Shown here piece by piece: positions 1 to 12,121 of a stretch of 64,000 nt of DNA. Position 1 is the stretch's first letter. Every line of letters starts with the position of its first letter. Below the pieces are notes generated by a model, which did no database searches, was not told the origin of the DNA, and worked only from the letters and a program-made list of their open reading frames with translations. Origin of the DNA: Tribonema minus. Taxonomy: Eukaryota; Sar; Xanthophyceae; Tribonematales; Tribonemataceae. The translations under genes and the position numbers were made by a program. Where the stretch lies: assembly GCA_017506865.1 (NCBI GenBank), contig JAFCMP010000521.1, positions 1-64,000 of the forward strand, read 5' to 3'.

Positions 1-3000
1 GCTCGCCGCACGGTTGTGCCGATGCCACAACTAAAACGCATACTTCACAGTAGTTCATACACTTTCAAGTACAAACAGCAGGTTGACTTTGAGGCGCACA
101 CTTCTGGTATGGATCGCTCTCCAGGGTTAGTTGAGCGCTCAAGAATGCCTTCAGCCATTAAGTGCAGCCCAAAGTGCAATGTGTGACGCACCTGTACTGG
201 GTGTCCATGTCGTGCAGCTGCGCAGCAGAGGCAGACAGCATGACAACGCACAGCGAGATAACGCTCGTTATCAACGGCGGCAGTGCGGACGGGGATGCAG
301 CGCGCAGCGGCACGCGGATGCGCAGTGTGGCGGCATGCATCATCACCTGCGCGCACGTGTGCGGTACGCATAGGCCATAGGGGCAGGCAGGTTTGCACAG
401 GTGCGGTGGCACGCGGACGCGCAGCATGCTGCGGCATCCGCGCTACGCGCGTGCGGTATGCATGGGCCATGGGCAAGTAGGCATATATGGCGGTCCACGT
501 GGGCGCGCAGAACAGGTGTGACGCGGACAGCGCGCCGGCTGCAAATCATTTCAGTTCCCAGCGGGTACATACTTGCAGGCCAGCCCCTCGTACCAACCCT
601 GGGGCTGCCTTGACCTGCCTCGAGGACCCGACAAGGCAAGAGGCAGAACAATCAGGACCTATGCGCGGCAGTGCGGCAGTGCCTTCTCGCGGCATGCACG
701 TGCATTCTGGGGCACAGAAAGGGTCGTGGAGACTCCAGACACAGCAGATGTCCATCACTAACGCCTGCCCTCGCCTCCACTACACGCTCAGAGATACGCA
801 CAGACACCCAAGCCACGGCTAGACGACTGCCGCCTCATGTTGAGGTTTACACACAGAGCGACCGCAGCGGCGGCGGTGGTGGACAAGTGTGCCCCGCGCA
901 GTGGCGCGAGGATGCACAGCGCGGCGGCATGCGGCGGCGTCCGCGCCGTACGGAATGCATGGGCCATGTGGTACGAGGTATGTATGGCGGGCCACGTGAG
1001 CGCGCAGAATGCCGGCGACACTGACAGCGTGCCGGTCGCAATCGTTTCAGTTCCACTCCGCACTTGCAGGCCGAACCCCAGCCCTGGCTCTAGGTCTGAC
1101 CCAACGCTGGCGCTGGCCTGACAACACACAATGCAGGACAAAAACGATAGCGCCGCAGCTGTGGCCTCTTGCAACATTTGCGTGCGTTCTGAGGCACATA
1201 CAAGGTCCATGGAAAACTCTGGACACTGCAGAACTCCATCACCAGCGCCTGCCCCCGCCTCAACTAGCACGCTCAGAGACGCGCACAGACGGCCAAGCCA
1301 CGGCTAGCCAACCGACCGCCGACTAGCCCCCCATTTCTGAAGTTCAAGTTGAGGTACACACAGGGAGGCAAGTCTAAAGGTGACGCGCTCCCTCACCATG
1401 CGCCGCGTCTTCACCAGGAACGGCACGCCCAGCGTGTACCTCGACGAGCACGGCAGGCACGAACTACAAGTTGAGGTACACATAGAGCGGCGACTTCAAA
1501 GGCGACGCTGCCTCACCATGCGCCGCGTCTTGACCAGGAACGGCACGCCCAGCGCGTACCACGATGAGCACGGCAGGCAGGCGCCGATGATGGACGAGCG
1601 CACGCCTGCAAACAGCCCCGCCCAGTGTCCGTCCTGCGCAAGGGAAACAAGGGGGTTAGAACTGATTTATTCATTTACTTACATGCGTACAAATTGAATC
1701 TCCTTGTTGATGGAGAAAGGTAGGGTTCGAGGCGCGGTGGACGAGCGCATGGGGGCGAAATGTTCAACCCAGTGTTCTGTTTGTGAAGGGAAATCCAAGG
1801 CAATATTTCTGTCATCTCACTTCTCAATACTTCGCTCTGAAGTATTGAAGGGATGACAAAGGTAGGATCCGGAGCGCAGCGCAGACTGCTCCACCCGAAC
1901 GCTGCTGCTCGGCGCAAATGCTTCGGGTCGCTCAGACGCGCTTGGCACCGCTCAGACGAAGCATACGTGTGAAGCGCATAGGAACAGTACACAGGAACAG
2001 CGGCGCGACTGCGAACCTGCGCAATCGATAACAGAGAGGCAAGCACCACACTGAGAGTGGTAGGCAGGTACGCACATTGCCACACCCCCGTCGCGTGCGG
2101 CATCTTGACCCACGGCGCAGGGCAACATGGGTGCGCAGGGGCAGAAAAAAAAAACTTCTGCCGCCATGTCTACTGTTCACGCTTTCGAAAGCACTTGACA
2201 CAACATGCCCAGAGCGCCAGCACGCGCTGCTGAACCCTGTTGCCGAGCGCGCGCCACGAAGCACGCTCTCTCTCCGTGTAGGTAGCCCAAAGTAGGCAGG
2301 CGGGATCATTTCACGCGCGCGCTGCTCCACTCTGTCCCTGCGTGCAGCGCCCTACGAACCGTTGCAGCGCGCATCCCTGCCTTTGAGTACAAGGTATGTC
2401 AATGTCACAGAGTAGTTAGACATGTATGCCACAATACACCCTTGAGAGACGTACGCGTCACTCACCCCCGCCGCGCGTACCGTCGCGTAGCGCGCGCACG
2501 CCTCCGACTTAGATACATGATAGCATGTGACAGTCTGTAGGTACATCATAACCCTGAGAGACCGTGCGCGCCACTCACCCCCGCCGCCGTGCGCAGCGCC
2601 GCGCGCACCGTCGCGTAGCGCGCGCCCGCCTCCGTGATCATGCGCGTCGCCAGCAGGTCAAACGGGTGCAGCGCGACCGCCCACACGGCGCGGCTCAGCA
2701 CGCCCTCGTACGCGTGCACCGCCATCTCGGGGTCGAGCGCGCGCGCGCTGCGGTCCTGCGTCAAGCGCAACAGCAAACGGCGACGCTCCACGCGGTTAAA
2801 CTTCAAGGCACACGTTGTACTACTGCACACAAGAAGGAGTATATACGGAGCACACGGCGCGGCCCAGCACGCCCTCGTATGCGTGCACCGCCATCTCCGG
2901 GTCCAGCGCGAGCGCGCTACGGTCGTGCGTGCGCGCGAGCGCAACAGCAAACGGCGACACTCCACCAGTTGAACTTCTAGTCACGTGTTGTACTACTACA

Positions 3001-3883
3001 TAAGCACAAGAAGGACAAGAAGGACTATACATGCGGCGGCGCGGCTCAGCACGCCCTCGTACGCGTGCACGGCCATCTCCGCGCGCGCGCTGCGGTCCTG
3101 CGCAGGCGATCATGAACAACGGCGCTCTCCTGTGTTATACATGTGCTTCGAAGTGTACACATAGTGATTGCGCATGTATGCACATCAAGCCGGGGCATGT
3201 ATACAGCCCACGTGGTGCAGCTCAGCACGCCCTAGTACGCAGCACCGCTGCAGCAGTGAATGCCGGCAGCGGCGGCACCGGCGGCGCTGGGTCGCCAGAG
3301 CAACAGCGTGTGCGGGTCAGCTGCGCAGGAGCAGTACTGTATGGCGAGCGATACGATGCACAGAGCGGTATGTACAGGTATCAGCAGTAGGGATGCCTAC
3401 ATGCCTGTATGACGAGGCGCGCGGTCAAGCGGTACGTATAGGTGCTAAGAAGGCAGTAGGCATACCTACGTACCTTTATGACGAGGCGCGCGGTCAGCCG
3501 CTGCGTGGTCTTCCAGTAGTAGTCGCTGTACAGCCGCCGATTGCGCCGCAGGTACCGCAGGATGCCGCCTGCAGGCGCGGCGGCGATGCACTTCAACTCA
3601 TGCACTTCGACACAAAAGCAGGTGCAGCGGGGCAACAACGAACTGTTGCCTCAAACGAGCACCCCATCTCACCATTCAATCACTCATTACTAATTCAGTC
3701 GCTTATTTGATCATTGCTTCGTACAATAACCGCTGCGCATACGCATGGGCCGCGCACACGGCTGGTGTTGAGCACTGACGTCCTGACCGACAATCACTTC
3801 ACGTGGACGTCTTCACGACCCCCCATCACTTTTGACCTGGCGCTCGCAAGCACCGTCCCTCTGGAGCGATGCGTCTACCCCAG

Positions 3884-3914
<31 letters not shown>

Positions 3915-6900
3915 TGGGGGGGTGCGGCCGCGTGACCCTTGTGCCCGCCAGCGCATACATAAATGCAGTGACATGCATATAGTCAACGCCCCGCTGATGC
4001 GCATCTCGACGGCTCTCTGCATCCACAATCTGCCGCAAGCCCCGCCCTCGCGCGTTGCGCTGGCGTGCACGGCATGCATTCAGTCAGCTACATCTGCCCG
4101 ACGACCAGGTCCCCTCATGCGGCGACTCTGGGCGTCAACCTGTGCAGGGGGGCACTGCCTTGTCAGATTACCACGTCCTGCAGTCCTTCCTCATGCTGGC
4201 AGCGACGCGCGCTGCTGCAGACTGTTTATCTGCCCCATAGTTCAACTGCAGCCGATCGTAAGCGCAGACCGGCACTGTCGATGGCCGGCGCGTCCGAGCG
4301 CTTACGGTTATGGTCAGGGTTAGGCCCCTGCCCGCATTTACGCACCTGACCGAATCCACACATTATCACGCCTGACTGGATGCATTCGTCAGGTTCCGCA
4401 TTCATTCACGGTCCGCTCACCTGCGCAGAGGGGCACCGCCCCCTCACCCCCCCCCCCCCCCCCCCCCCCCCGTCCCGCATGACAACGGCGTAAACACGCC
4501 TGAACCATATTCATTCATGACGTGCAGCGTTCAATTCTCGACCCGCTCACTGGGTGCCGCCCCCCCTGAACACGCGCCCCCCGTCCCGCACGCCGGCAGG
4601 CGTGAACGCGCCTGAACCGAATTCATTCATGATATGCCGCGTTTAAATTACAAATCCGCTCACCTGCGCAGATCGGCGCCGCCCCGCGGAACAGCCCCGC
4701 CCACCCCTCCTCGCGCGCGATCGCGGCGCGAACACGCCTGAACCGAATTCATTCACGATCTGCCATTCATTCACAGTCGGCGTTCATTCATGATTCGCTC
4801 ACCCGCGCAGATCGGCGCCGCCCCGCGGAACAGCCCCGCCCACCCCTCCTCGCGCGCGATCGCGGCAAACGCGACGCGGTACCCCTGGAACGGCCACAGT
4901 TCCGGCAGCCGCCCGCGCGCCGCCACGGCCGACACCTTCACCGTCCAGAACGGCAGGACCTGCGCCACGCGCAGTCGACAACAACAAGCGGCAGCGCTCA
5001 GCTCTCGGTTGGCGGCGCGGGGCAGCAGCAGCAGCCCCCGGCGCGCCGTGGCGCGCACTCTGGGCAGGCGTGTGCACGGTTCTGAGGCGGCTACGGCAGC
5101 GCATGCCGTGTGGGGAAAAGGGGGGGGGGGGGCAACGGCCCTGCCGTCGGAGCGGTGCTGTGCTGGCGGCGCTGCAGTGCTCAGCACTGGTGTCGGAGTG
5201 CTGCTGCACAGGCGCTGCAGCAACGCCCAGCCAGGCGTCGGAGCCACGCACCGCAGCCACCGCTGCAGCGCTGCGCACTGGCATCGATGCTGCGCAGGCG
5301 CCACTGCAGCGCTCAGCGCGAGCGCACATCGCAGCAGCCCCCACGCAGAGGCGCGCTGCGACCACAAGGCAGACGCGGTCTGCGCACACCGCCACGCGGT
5401 CAACGGCGCATGTGTCCAGGGCACGCGGCTAGAAGGAAGCGCGTGAGCGGCCATGCAGGCGAGCTGCTGGACGCAAGCAGTTAGCCGCGCGGTGGTGCGT
5501 TGCGACGCAGCAGCAGAGCTCGGCAGGCAGCGACGCGTCAGCGATGTGTCGCTGCTGCAGGCCCGCTAAGGAAGCAGTCGCGGCGGGCATCACATACATG
5601 TGCGCGCCGCAGCAGGTACCGCATGTATGCACGCAGCCGCACCAGGTGCCGCACGCAGCGCTGCAGAGGCCACTCTCCGAGGTGCTCGGTGCGGAGAGTA
5701 ATGCAAGAAACGGCAGCCAGTCTCCTACGTGCACTGCGCGAAGAGCAGCGCGGCGCACCGCTACTTAGATCGCTGAGGTACCGCACATGTACGCATGCAG
5801 CCGCTGCAGGTGCCACTTGCGGCGCTGCTGCACTAGCTACCCTCCTGAAATGTGCATGATGCGGACAGCAGCGTAACGTACCGCAAGGTCGCTGAGCACG
5901 CTGGTCAGCACCACGCGCACCACCTCCCGCAGCCCCGACTCCGTGGACTCCAGCACCTCCGCATCCGTCTGGCGCGCCGCGCATGGGGAGGGGGGGGAGG
6001 GGAAGGGAGGGGGGTTGACGTATACGCCAGCTGCAAGAAGGTGCTGGGTCGCGCAGGAACCAGACTTTGTGAGCCTTGTTTTGGGCTGTTGCAGATTGTG
6101 ACAAGTGAGCTCCAGCACCTCCGCGTCCGTCTGGCGCGCAGCGCATGGGGGCAGGGGGGGAGGGGGGGGGGGGGGACAGGACGCAGCAGTTGATGAGCTG
6201 AGTGGTCGCGCAGGGACCAGATTTTGTGCGCAAAGTAATGGGTCGTTGACATTGTGACGTAGGTATGTGCGTCTGGCGAGCCGCATGCAGGGGGGGAAGG
6301 GGGGGGCTATACGCCAGCCTCAACAAGGTGAACTGGGCCGGTGAGCGTCGCAGCTTCAAGTAATATTTGTCACCAGTGAGGAAGGGTGGGCGGGTGGGCA
6401 TGCGGTTGCGACACACCGAACTGCTTGTGTAGAGAACGTGTAGAGAGCTTGTGCACAGAGCGACATGCCGCACCCTGGGGTACTGTTCGCCGGATCTGCT
6501 TCATGACAAACTGCACTCCGAGGAACTGTGATGACGACGCACGCGGGCGGCTGCGTGCGCACAGTCCGGTCAATGATGTCCGGCAGCGCAGATGTATGTA
6601 CGTGTCGGGGCGGGCGGTCTGCGATGGGTGCTCACAGACAAGTGATGACAAAAGCCGAGGTCCCGTCGGTGCAAACAGTGGAGAGGCACGCATCTGATGG
6701 CGCTACGGACATTGGCTGCAGCGTCAATGGCAATCGGCTTCGACTGCGCAACAAATGAAACCCAGCGGCGATGCAGCGCACGCCCGCGCTGTTGCAGGAC
6801 AAAGAGTGGCTGGTACATGGGCTCCACAAAGCGTCGCTTCGGCAGTGCTCAGATCATGGGTACTGCGGCAGCGCTCAGCAAGTGCGTGACGGCACGCGCG

Positions 6901-8871
6901 CCAGCGCATACGTACGTACCTTACCTGCCCCGTCTCCGCTGCGGCAGTGCGCGAGTCATGGTTACTGCGGCAACGCTCAGCAAGTGCGTGACGGCACGCG
7001 CACCAGTGCATACCTACTTGCATACCTTATCTGGCCCGTCTCCGTCTACGTCCGCCGTGTCCGCGGCGCCCGCCGCGACCTGCCAGGCGCGGAAAAGCAG
7101 CAGAAGAGCGCATTACGTGCTGCATTCAGGCGGTGGTCTGATCATTGCTACACAGAGAGATGGCCATTGGCAAAGCGCGGCACCCACCGCGACCTGTGCC
7201 AGGTGCGATAATGCGGTGAAAGAGTGCGTGACGCTCTGCTGCATTCAGGCAGCGGTGGACTGATCGCTGCTACACACACAGAGATAGAGGTTGGCAAAGC
7301 CGGCTGTGAGCAGCTGTAGCCCTTGGCAGCACAGGCGCTTGCGTAGCCGCGGCGCTCTCTGCGCCCGTAGCAGAACCTGCAGCTCGTAGCTACCCGTGGT
7401 GATGCGCTGTGAGGCTAGTGATGCATGCGTGTGCCCGTGAGCTCGATGCTGTAACATCACATGAATCACACCGCTCGAAGCGGATAAGCATGCCCACTTC
7501 ATGGCTTGATTGTGGCCAGATTGAAATGTGGTCACGCATGGGCATCGTGTCTGTGACCTCATACCTTGATGGTCAGTACGTCTTTTCACGGCTGCGTGCT
7601 AGTGAGCGAGCACCGTCGTGGCGGTCGCGCAGTGTTGGGGCATATGGCAGTCATATGCACATTGCCGTTTGTACGCTCGACGGTTACGGCAGTTGCATGC
7701 GCCGGTGGACAGACTGCAACACATTCATGTCTGGCAGCACACGACTGGCGTCGGTCTTCTGTCACTGGTGACCTTGATGTCTGCCTCGAGCGGTGTGGAG
7801 CAACACGCTTAGTGACAACAGCTCACGACGTTGCATCAAAAAGGAAGGGGGGGGCTCCCGCATCAGCATCAGGGGGCTAGACGCTGTGTTGCCGTGGCTG
7901 CTGCATGCTTATGCGTCATGCACCACAGCATCATGCATTTATGCCGCCAACAACGCATGCGTCATTGCTGCCATGATTTTGATTGTCATTAACAGCACAA
8001 CCCTGCAGTGCACGAAACAGTTTCTACACTGACCCCTCGTGCCTGCTCGCAGTCAGAGATAAAATGTGCCAGAGGTGAACTGTTATTCAGAGTCAGAGGC
8101 ATCACTCACCCCCATTCGCGCCCCCCCCAGCGCCCTCAAGTCCTCCCTGCTGATAGAGCTCCATACGCTCCATGCTTTCCTGCGCCAGTCGGGAGAGCAT
8201 TGTGCACAGGAAAAGAGAGACATTAATTTACGCAGGTGCACACTGTGAGTCAGGCACTGCCGCAGCACTGCCAACGTACAGCCATGGTCATGCAAAAGTG
8301 AAGAAGACAGGCTTGCCAGCAACCGCCAGTTCCGATCATCGATCAAAATTGATGTTGCAAGGGCATACTTGAAGTTGCTTCCCACACAGCAAAGAAGCCA
8401 AGCAGAGCACAACCTTGTCCATCTTAATATGACAAGTGCTCAGCGCAACAGAAGTCCTAGCCATGAGTTTGCCTGCCAACACCTTACCTGCCCTTGTCCT
8501 CCTCTTTGAGAACTTGTCGTATAGCTTCCAGCAGAGCACTCAACGGAGGCCTGGGGCTAGCCTGCGAGTTCCACACGCATAGTCAAGAAGAGCACATTTG
8601 GGGTCAAAATTTGGATCATCGCAAGAGGCCTGCTGCAGCAGCATGGGCAAACGTCATGAGATGGTTGGCGTCAAAGGCAACTTGATGTTGATCGCTTGGC
8701 AGCTGTTTTTGACGAGCACACGTCCACTTGACAAGCGACCGAGCAGCCTGTGTGCCTGATGATCTATGGTCATCAATTCACACTCACCTCTTCGTAGGCC
8801 TGGAAGGCGTCGTACAGCAAAATAATGTCCTCACTGATTCTGTCGTACGCGGAGTTGACCAAAGCTTCCAT
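1..8871 (-). CDS. SLC25-type mitochondrial carrier protein with long N-terminal extension (partial, runs off left edge)
   Basis: Twelve exons were read: 8871-8788, 8561-8488, 8179-8110, 7406-7278, 7079-7026, 6836-6636, 5968-5882, 4959-4803, 3568-3474, 2755-2579, 1633-1517, 346-192. They keep phase throughout (466 codons plus 2 nt); the C-terminus lies left of 192 or outside the window. The start is an ATG in ACACCATGG context. Residues 1-204 match nothing I recognise and include acidic and helical stretches. From about residue 205 a mitochondrial-carrier fold appears: helices ending in carrier-like prolines at LPFWTVK (~235), HPFDLLATRM (~347, closest to the P-x-[DE]-x-x-[KR] signature) and VPFLVKTRRM (~406). 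Two matrix-helix motifs follow, AREEGWAGLFRG and DGHWAGLFAG. Two of three signatures lack the acidic residue, as in divergent carriers such as MTCH or SLC25A46, so the substrate cannot be named. Probable site is a mitochondrial (or plastid) membrane. Weakest calls: exon 6836-6636 (acceptor GAAG) and the 7278 donor. Confidence 0.72.
192..1330. repeat. Echoes of the last visible carrier exon and a diverged ~490 bp direct duplication
   Basis: The acceptor edge of exon 346-192 recurs at about 401-480 and 890-975, recognisable by the shared block ending in ATGCATGGGCCATG. A longer block is also duplicated in tandem: roughly 490-830 matches 985-1320, including the shared end CAAGCCACGGCTAG and an internal match around 540-560 versus 1040-1056. 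The copies are clearly diverged, so the duplication is not recent. Confidence 0.65.
1385..1470 (-). repeat. Echo of carrier exon 1633-1517 (3' edge plus donor)
   Basis: A second copy of the exon end lies just downstream in the intron. In the coding frame it still reads LGVPFLVKTRRM followed by a GTGAGG donor, like the exon itself. The substitutions do not destroy the reading frame or the donor. Confidence 0.8.
2461..3440 (-). repeat. Echo set around carrier exons 2755-2579 and 3568-3474
   Basis: The 5' edge of exon 2755-2579 recurs at about 2846-2960 and 3030-3105, keeping LDPEMAVHAYEGVL in one copy. Its 3' edge and donor recur at about 2461-2510. The 3' edge of exon 3568-3474 recurs at about 3395-3440 (RLTARLVI). 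All copies lie in introns and point the same way as the gene. Confidence 0.75.
3888..3921. repeat. Poly-G run upstream of a carrier acceptor
   Basis: More than 30 G with one interruption on plus, a C-run in the sense of the minus-strand carrier gene. It lies in the intron before exon 3568-3474. Confidence 0.9.
4449..4735 (-). repeat. Echo of carrier exon 4959-4803 end with downstream G-tract
   Basis: About 4663-4735 repeats the last ~60 nt of the exon and its donor. A run of more than 20 C on the plus strand (4449-4471) is a G-run on the coding strand, downstream of the donor. Confidence 0.7.
6110..7230 (-). repeat. Echoes of carrier exons 5968-5882, 6836-6636 and 7079-7026
   Basis: The acceptor edge of exon 5968-5882 recurs at about 6117-6150 and 6264-6290, each beside a plus-strand G-run (C-run in the sense). 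The edges of exon 7079-7026 recur at about 6940-6960 (end plus GTAAGG donor) and 7186-7210 (start). A ~70 bp block holding GCGCTCAGCAAGTGCGTGAC is repeated at about 6868-6905 and 6970-7010. Confidence 0.65.
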
Positions 8872-9250
8872 GGTGTCTGCTGTATATCAGCAGGTGTGGC
8901 GGCTGTGGCCCAGTACCGTGGTCCTGCCGCCTAGACTATCATGGCTGCATCCTCAGCGGCTCGCTTCCTCGAGATCGACCTGCTTCCACTTCTCGTGGGG
9001 CAGTGAGCAATTTCTGATCCCCGTCTGGCTGCAACTTCGTCACGCCCACGTCCGCACGATTTACAGCAGCGAGGGGAGCAGCAAGGCGAGCTGGTGCAGA
9101 GATGCTGTCTGCACTGCACTGCTGTTCCCTCCTTCGCACCTTCCTTTTTTCAGTCATTACTGTGGCGAGTCACGCCGCGCGCCCCCATCACCGTTCCTGT
9201 GTGGGCGCTGGTTGCTGCAGAGGCCTTGCGCAGCTCTCGCCAACAGCTTG
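8872..9250. promoter_or_regulatory. Divergent intergenic region between carrier (-) and predicted membrane protein (+)
   Basis: This 379 bp separates two ATG starts in opposite directions and must hold the start regions of both genes. I see no TATA box or other named element. The role as a bidirectional promoter is inferred from layout only. Confidence 0.4.
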
Positions 9251-12121
9251 ATGCGGAGTGCGCGGCTAGCCGCGTTCGCCGCAGCTGCGGCAGCAGGGGC
9301 GTTGTTGGCGGCGATTCCTCGTGCATCGGCGCAGGACCTGCCGCCTGTGCAGCTGCCTACAGCCTGCGCTTCAGGAGGTGATGGCACCAGGTACACGTCG
9401 CTGACCAGTTCGCAGCTGGTGATGACTGTGACTTTTCTTCAGCTGCCTCCTGCTTCCCACTGAGGCTTGCAGTGGGGACGGCCCTTGGCGGCTTGTGCAC
9501 GGTGCGGAAGTGGGGTTCAAGTGTTTGAAGGCCAACAGACTGAGATTTGTGCATTGAAAAGTCATGGTGTTGGAAGCAGCATGCAGTACGGCACAGGGCA
9601 TGATGCGTATGTACGCCAGATGATCGACCAGCGCGCTCTGGCCGCAGACACCTATACTCAGCTGTGCCCCCGATACTTTGAAGTTCAACTGCCAGTGATG
9701 GCTGCAGCCATGGCTTTTTGCTGTAGATGCAGGACAAAGTCCCATGAACACATCAAACACTTTCCCTGTGACCATCTGCTCCTGCTGGCTGTCGACCTGA
9801 CGTGTGAATGGAAGCGGTAATGCAGCAGGCCTCAATGACAACAATCGGCTGCAGAACAGAGTTCAACTTGACTCTGCACAGACGGTGCCTCACACAATCA
9901 GCGTGCAGCAGAGCTAGCGGCTCTGGCGCTCCTCTCACTTCTCTTTTCATCACATTAATATCCGAGATTCCGACTCTGAATCTGATTGTAATGCCAACAT
10001 TGCACCCTCGCCACAGCTACATTGGCCCGTACGCGCCGTGCAACAACAGCGTCGCCTTCGCCGCGGTACTCGACCGCAGCGCCATGACGCTCAGCTTCTC
10101 GGCAACCGTGACGCAGGCGGGGGCGTACGCCATGCTCGCGGCTGTGTTTGACGACCCCAGTGAGTGTGCATGCTCATATATCACGCTTGAAGTGCAGCAG
10201 CCTTTGATGGCATGCAGTGCTGCGAAGTATACATGTACACCTAATTCAAGATGCATGTGCGTGCTTGTGGCGTGCAATTGTGTGGTGCCGAACCCGCCAG
10301 CAATGCCCTCAGCCGCAAGAAATGCAGCTATGTCGTGACCAGCCGCTTGTTGCATTGGTGGCAATAGGTTTCACGCACACGCGCAGCGGCGGCGCGCGCC
10401 ACGCTCGCCAGCCGTGTTTCGTTGATGCCTGCGAGCAAATGTCAGATGCCTACCTCGTTCAGCGAGGCCCTCGCATAACATTCATGTACAAGCATGTTTG
10501 CCCAGGATTGCAATGTTACTCACTTGCGGCTGCACATGTTCACAGGTTTTCGAGGTCACGCGCACTCGTGTCTCTTGTGAATGTGACCGCCGCGCCACCC
10601 CTAGGCAGCTGCACGTGGAGCGAGGCAGTATAGTATCGTAACATCACAACTGTTGACCTATCATCTGCAGTACCAGAATGCTGCTTCATCTTGCTCGAGC
10701 CCACACCGTCGCATTTGCCATTGACAGCATACACATCACCTACACGAACGCCGCCGTCATCTGCAGGACGGCCTTGCACACCAGCTTCATGAGCAGCATG
10801 GTAAAGTACCGTGCATTTCTGTTGAGTTTACGGGCTCGATTGGTTACTCATGCGCCAAAGGAATGAACACGCGTGGTTGACTGCCAAGCGGCACCCTCAT
10901 CCTCTAACTAACCAAACCCCGACCCCAGCTCAGGCCTTGTCAGATAATCACGTCGAATTCTCGCGCCGCCGCAGGCCAGTGCTCAAACGCCAACGGCACA
11001 ACGTACCCCGAGTGCGCCATGGTCGACCTCAGCAATAACAGCACGCGCGGCGCGTTCCTCAGCCTCGGGGGGCTCTTTGCGGGGGCGGGGACGGAGGTGG
11101 TGGGGGCGGTGGGCATCCCCGTGGCCCCCCCGCCCGCGGGCGCGAACCCCTGCAGCAACCCCGTCAACGACGTGAACGACACGGAGTTCTCGCGGCGCCG
11201 CTCCGAGGTGCACGTGCTGTGGCAGTACAACGGCGCCATCGACGTGGATGCCGGCATACAGCAGGTAGGGGGGGGGGGGTAGGTAGGTAGGGGTGGTGCT
11301 TTGCGGCACGGCTCAGCGCGTTCGCCGTCCAGGCACGTGCTGTGGCAGTACAGCGGCGCCATTGACGTGGACGCCGGGATACAGCAGGTGTGGAGGGGGG
11401 GAGGTAAGTACTGGTTTGCAGCATGGCTCAGCGCGTTCACCGTGCAGGCATCCTACCTCTAATACGCTCTGCACAACGAGGTAGAGATTGAAGGGGTGCA
11501 GACGGCAACGTACATCGTGTGGGTATGTAGGTAGAGTGCTGCTTACACCACACATGGCTCAGCGTCGTTAACGTTCGTGCGCAGCGCATGCACCGTGCAT
11601 GCGCCGTGCGTGCGCCATGCGTAAGACTGTCGGCAGCAAGATGTCGATGACGTGATGATGGATGATATGGCATTTACAGTTCAACTTGTCGCTGCGGATA
11701 CATGCTACCCGTCAGATAAGTACGATTGCAAAAATTGGCTACACGTGTTCAGACATGTGCTGAGCATTGTGAGCAGTCTGAGCGGCGATGCACGCAGAGG
11801 CAGGCAGTCCTGCCCCCGTGCCTTTCTGTACGTGACTCAGGTAACGCCTCCTTGAGTCCTGCACAGTCATGTTGCTGACCGCCCAGGCGTGCTGTAGCGC
11901 CTTAGGGCATCTAACCCTAACCCTAAAGACTGCGCATGGCTACTCACCATCGCGCTCCGCAGCCTGAACCCGGTGCGTACTCGTTGCGACAGGTGGCAAC
12001 GGTCCATGGCGGCAGCGCCTGCTCCGCCGCCTTTAACGCGGTGCTGGACAGCCAGCTGGGTGGCGCCCTGGAGAGGAATGGCTGCACATCCACTGCTAAT
12101 GAGACCTGCGGCGTGCTGCAG
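9251..12121 (+). CDS. Predicted secreted/membrane protein, N-terminal exons
   Basis: The ATG at 9251 opens a clean signal peptide: an Arg-containing start, an Ala/Leu-rich core of about 18 residues, then a likely cleavage site at RASAQ-DLPP. Exons I can join in phase are 9251-9390 and 10017-10159 (GTSYIGPYAPCNNSV). After a gap where I could not fix the splice pattern come 10975-11264 (CSNANGTTYPECAM through VDAGIQQ), 11481-11522 and 11963-12121. The last ends at a possible GC donor (GCAAGC). The product is Cys- and Asn-rich with several N-x-S/T sites, as expected for an ectodomain. I do not recognise the family. The G-tract after the 11264 donor and the CCCTAA tract before the 11963 acceptor both fit plus-strand transcription. 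Confidence 0.5.
11335..11393 (+). repeat. Echo of exon 10975-11264 end plus donor
   Basis: A near-identical copy of the exon's last ~55 nt (VLWQYSGAIDVDAGIQQ in frame) is followed by GTGTGG and another G-run. It lies 72 nt after the true exon end. Confidence 0.85.

Noticed and set aside
8113-8215. Alternative frame AQESMERMELYQQGG for the third carrier exon.
   Set aside because: Attractive composition, but it breaks phase with both neighbouring exons. The chosen frame (KAWSVWSSISRED) fits at both ends.
8574-8640. CDDPNFDPKCALLDYACGTR as an exon of the carrier gene.
   Set aside because: It lies directly upstream of the well-supported acceptor at 8561 in another frame. The text doubles as the pyrimidine tract and cannot be joined in phase.
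11450-11482. In-frame TAA (ASYL-stop-YALHNE) that might hint at a reassigned stop codon.
   Set aside because: The TAA lies in a CTCTAATAC branch-point-like context with a usable AG 20 nt downstream that keeps phase. All well-modelled exons elsewhere lack internal stops, and TAG and TGA end genes normally.
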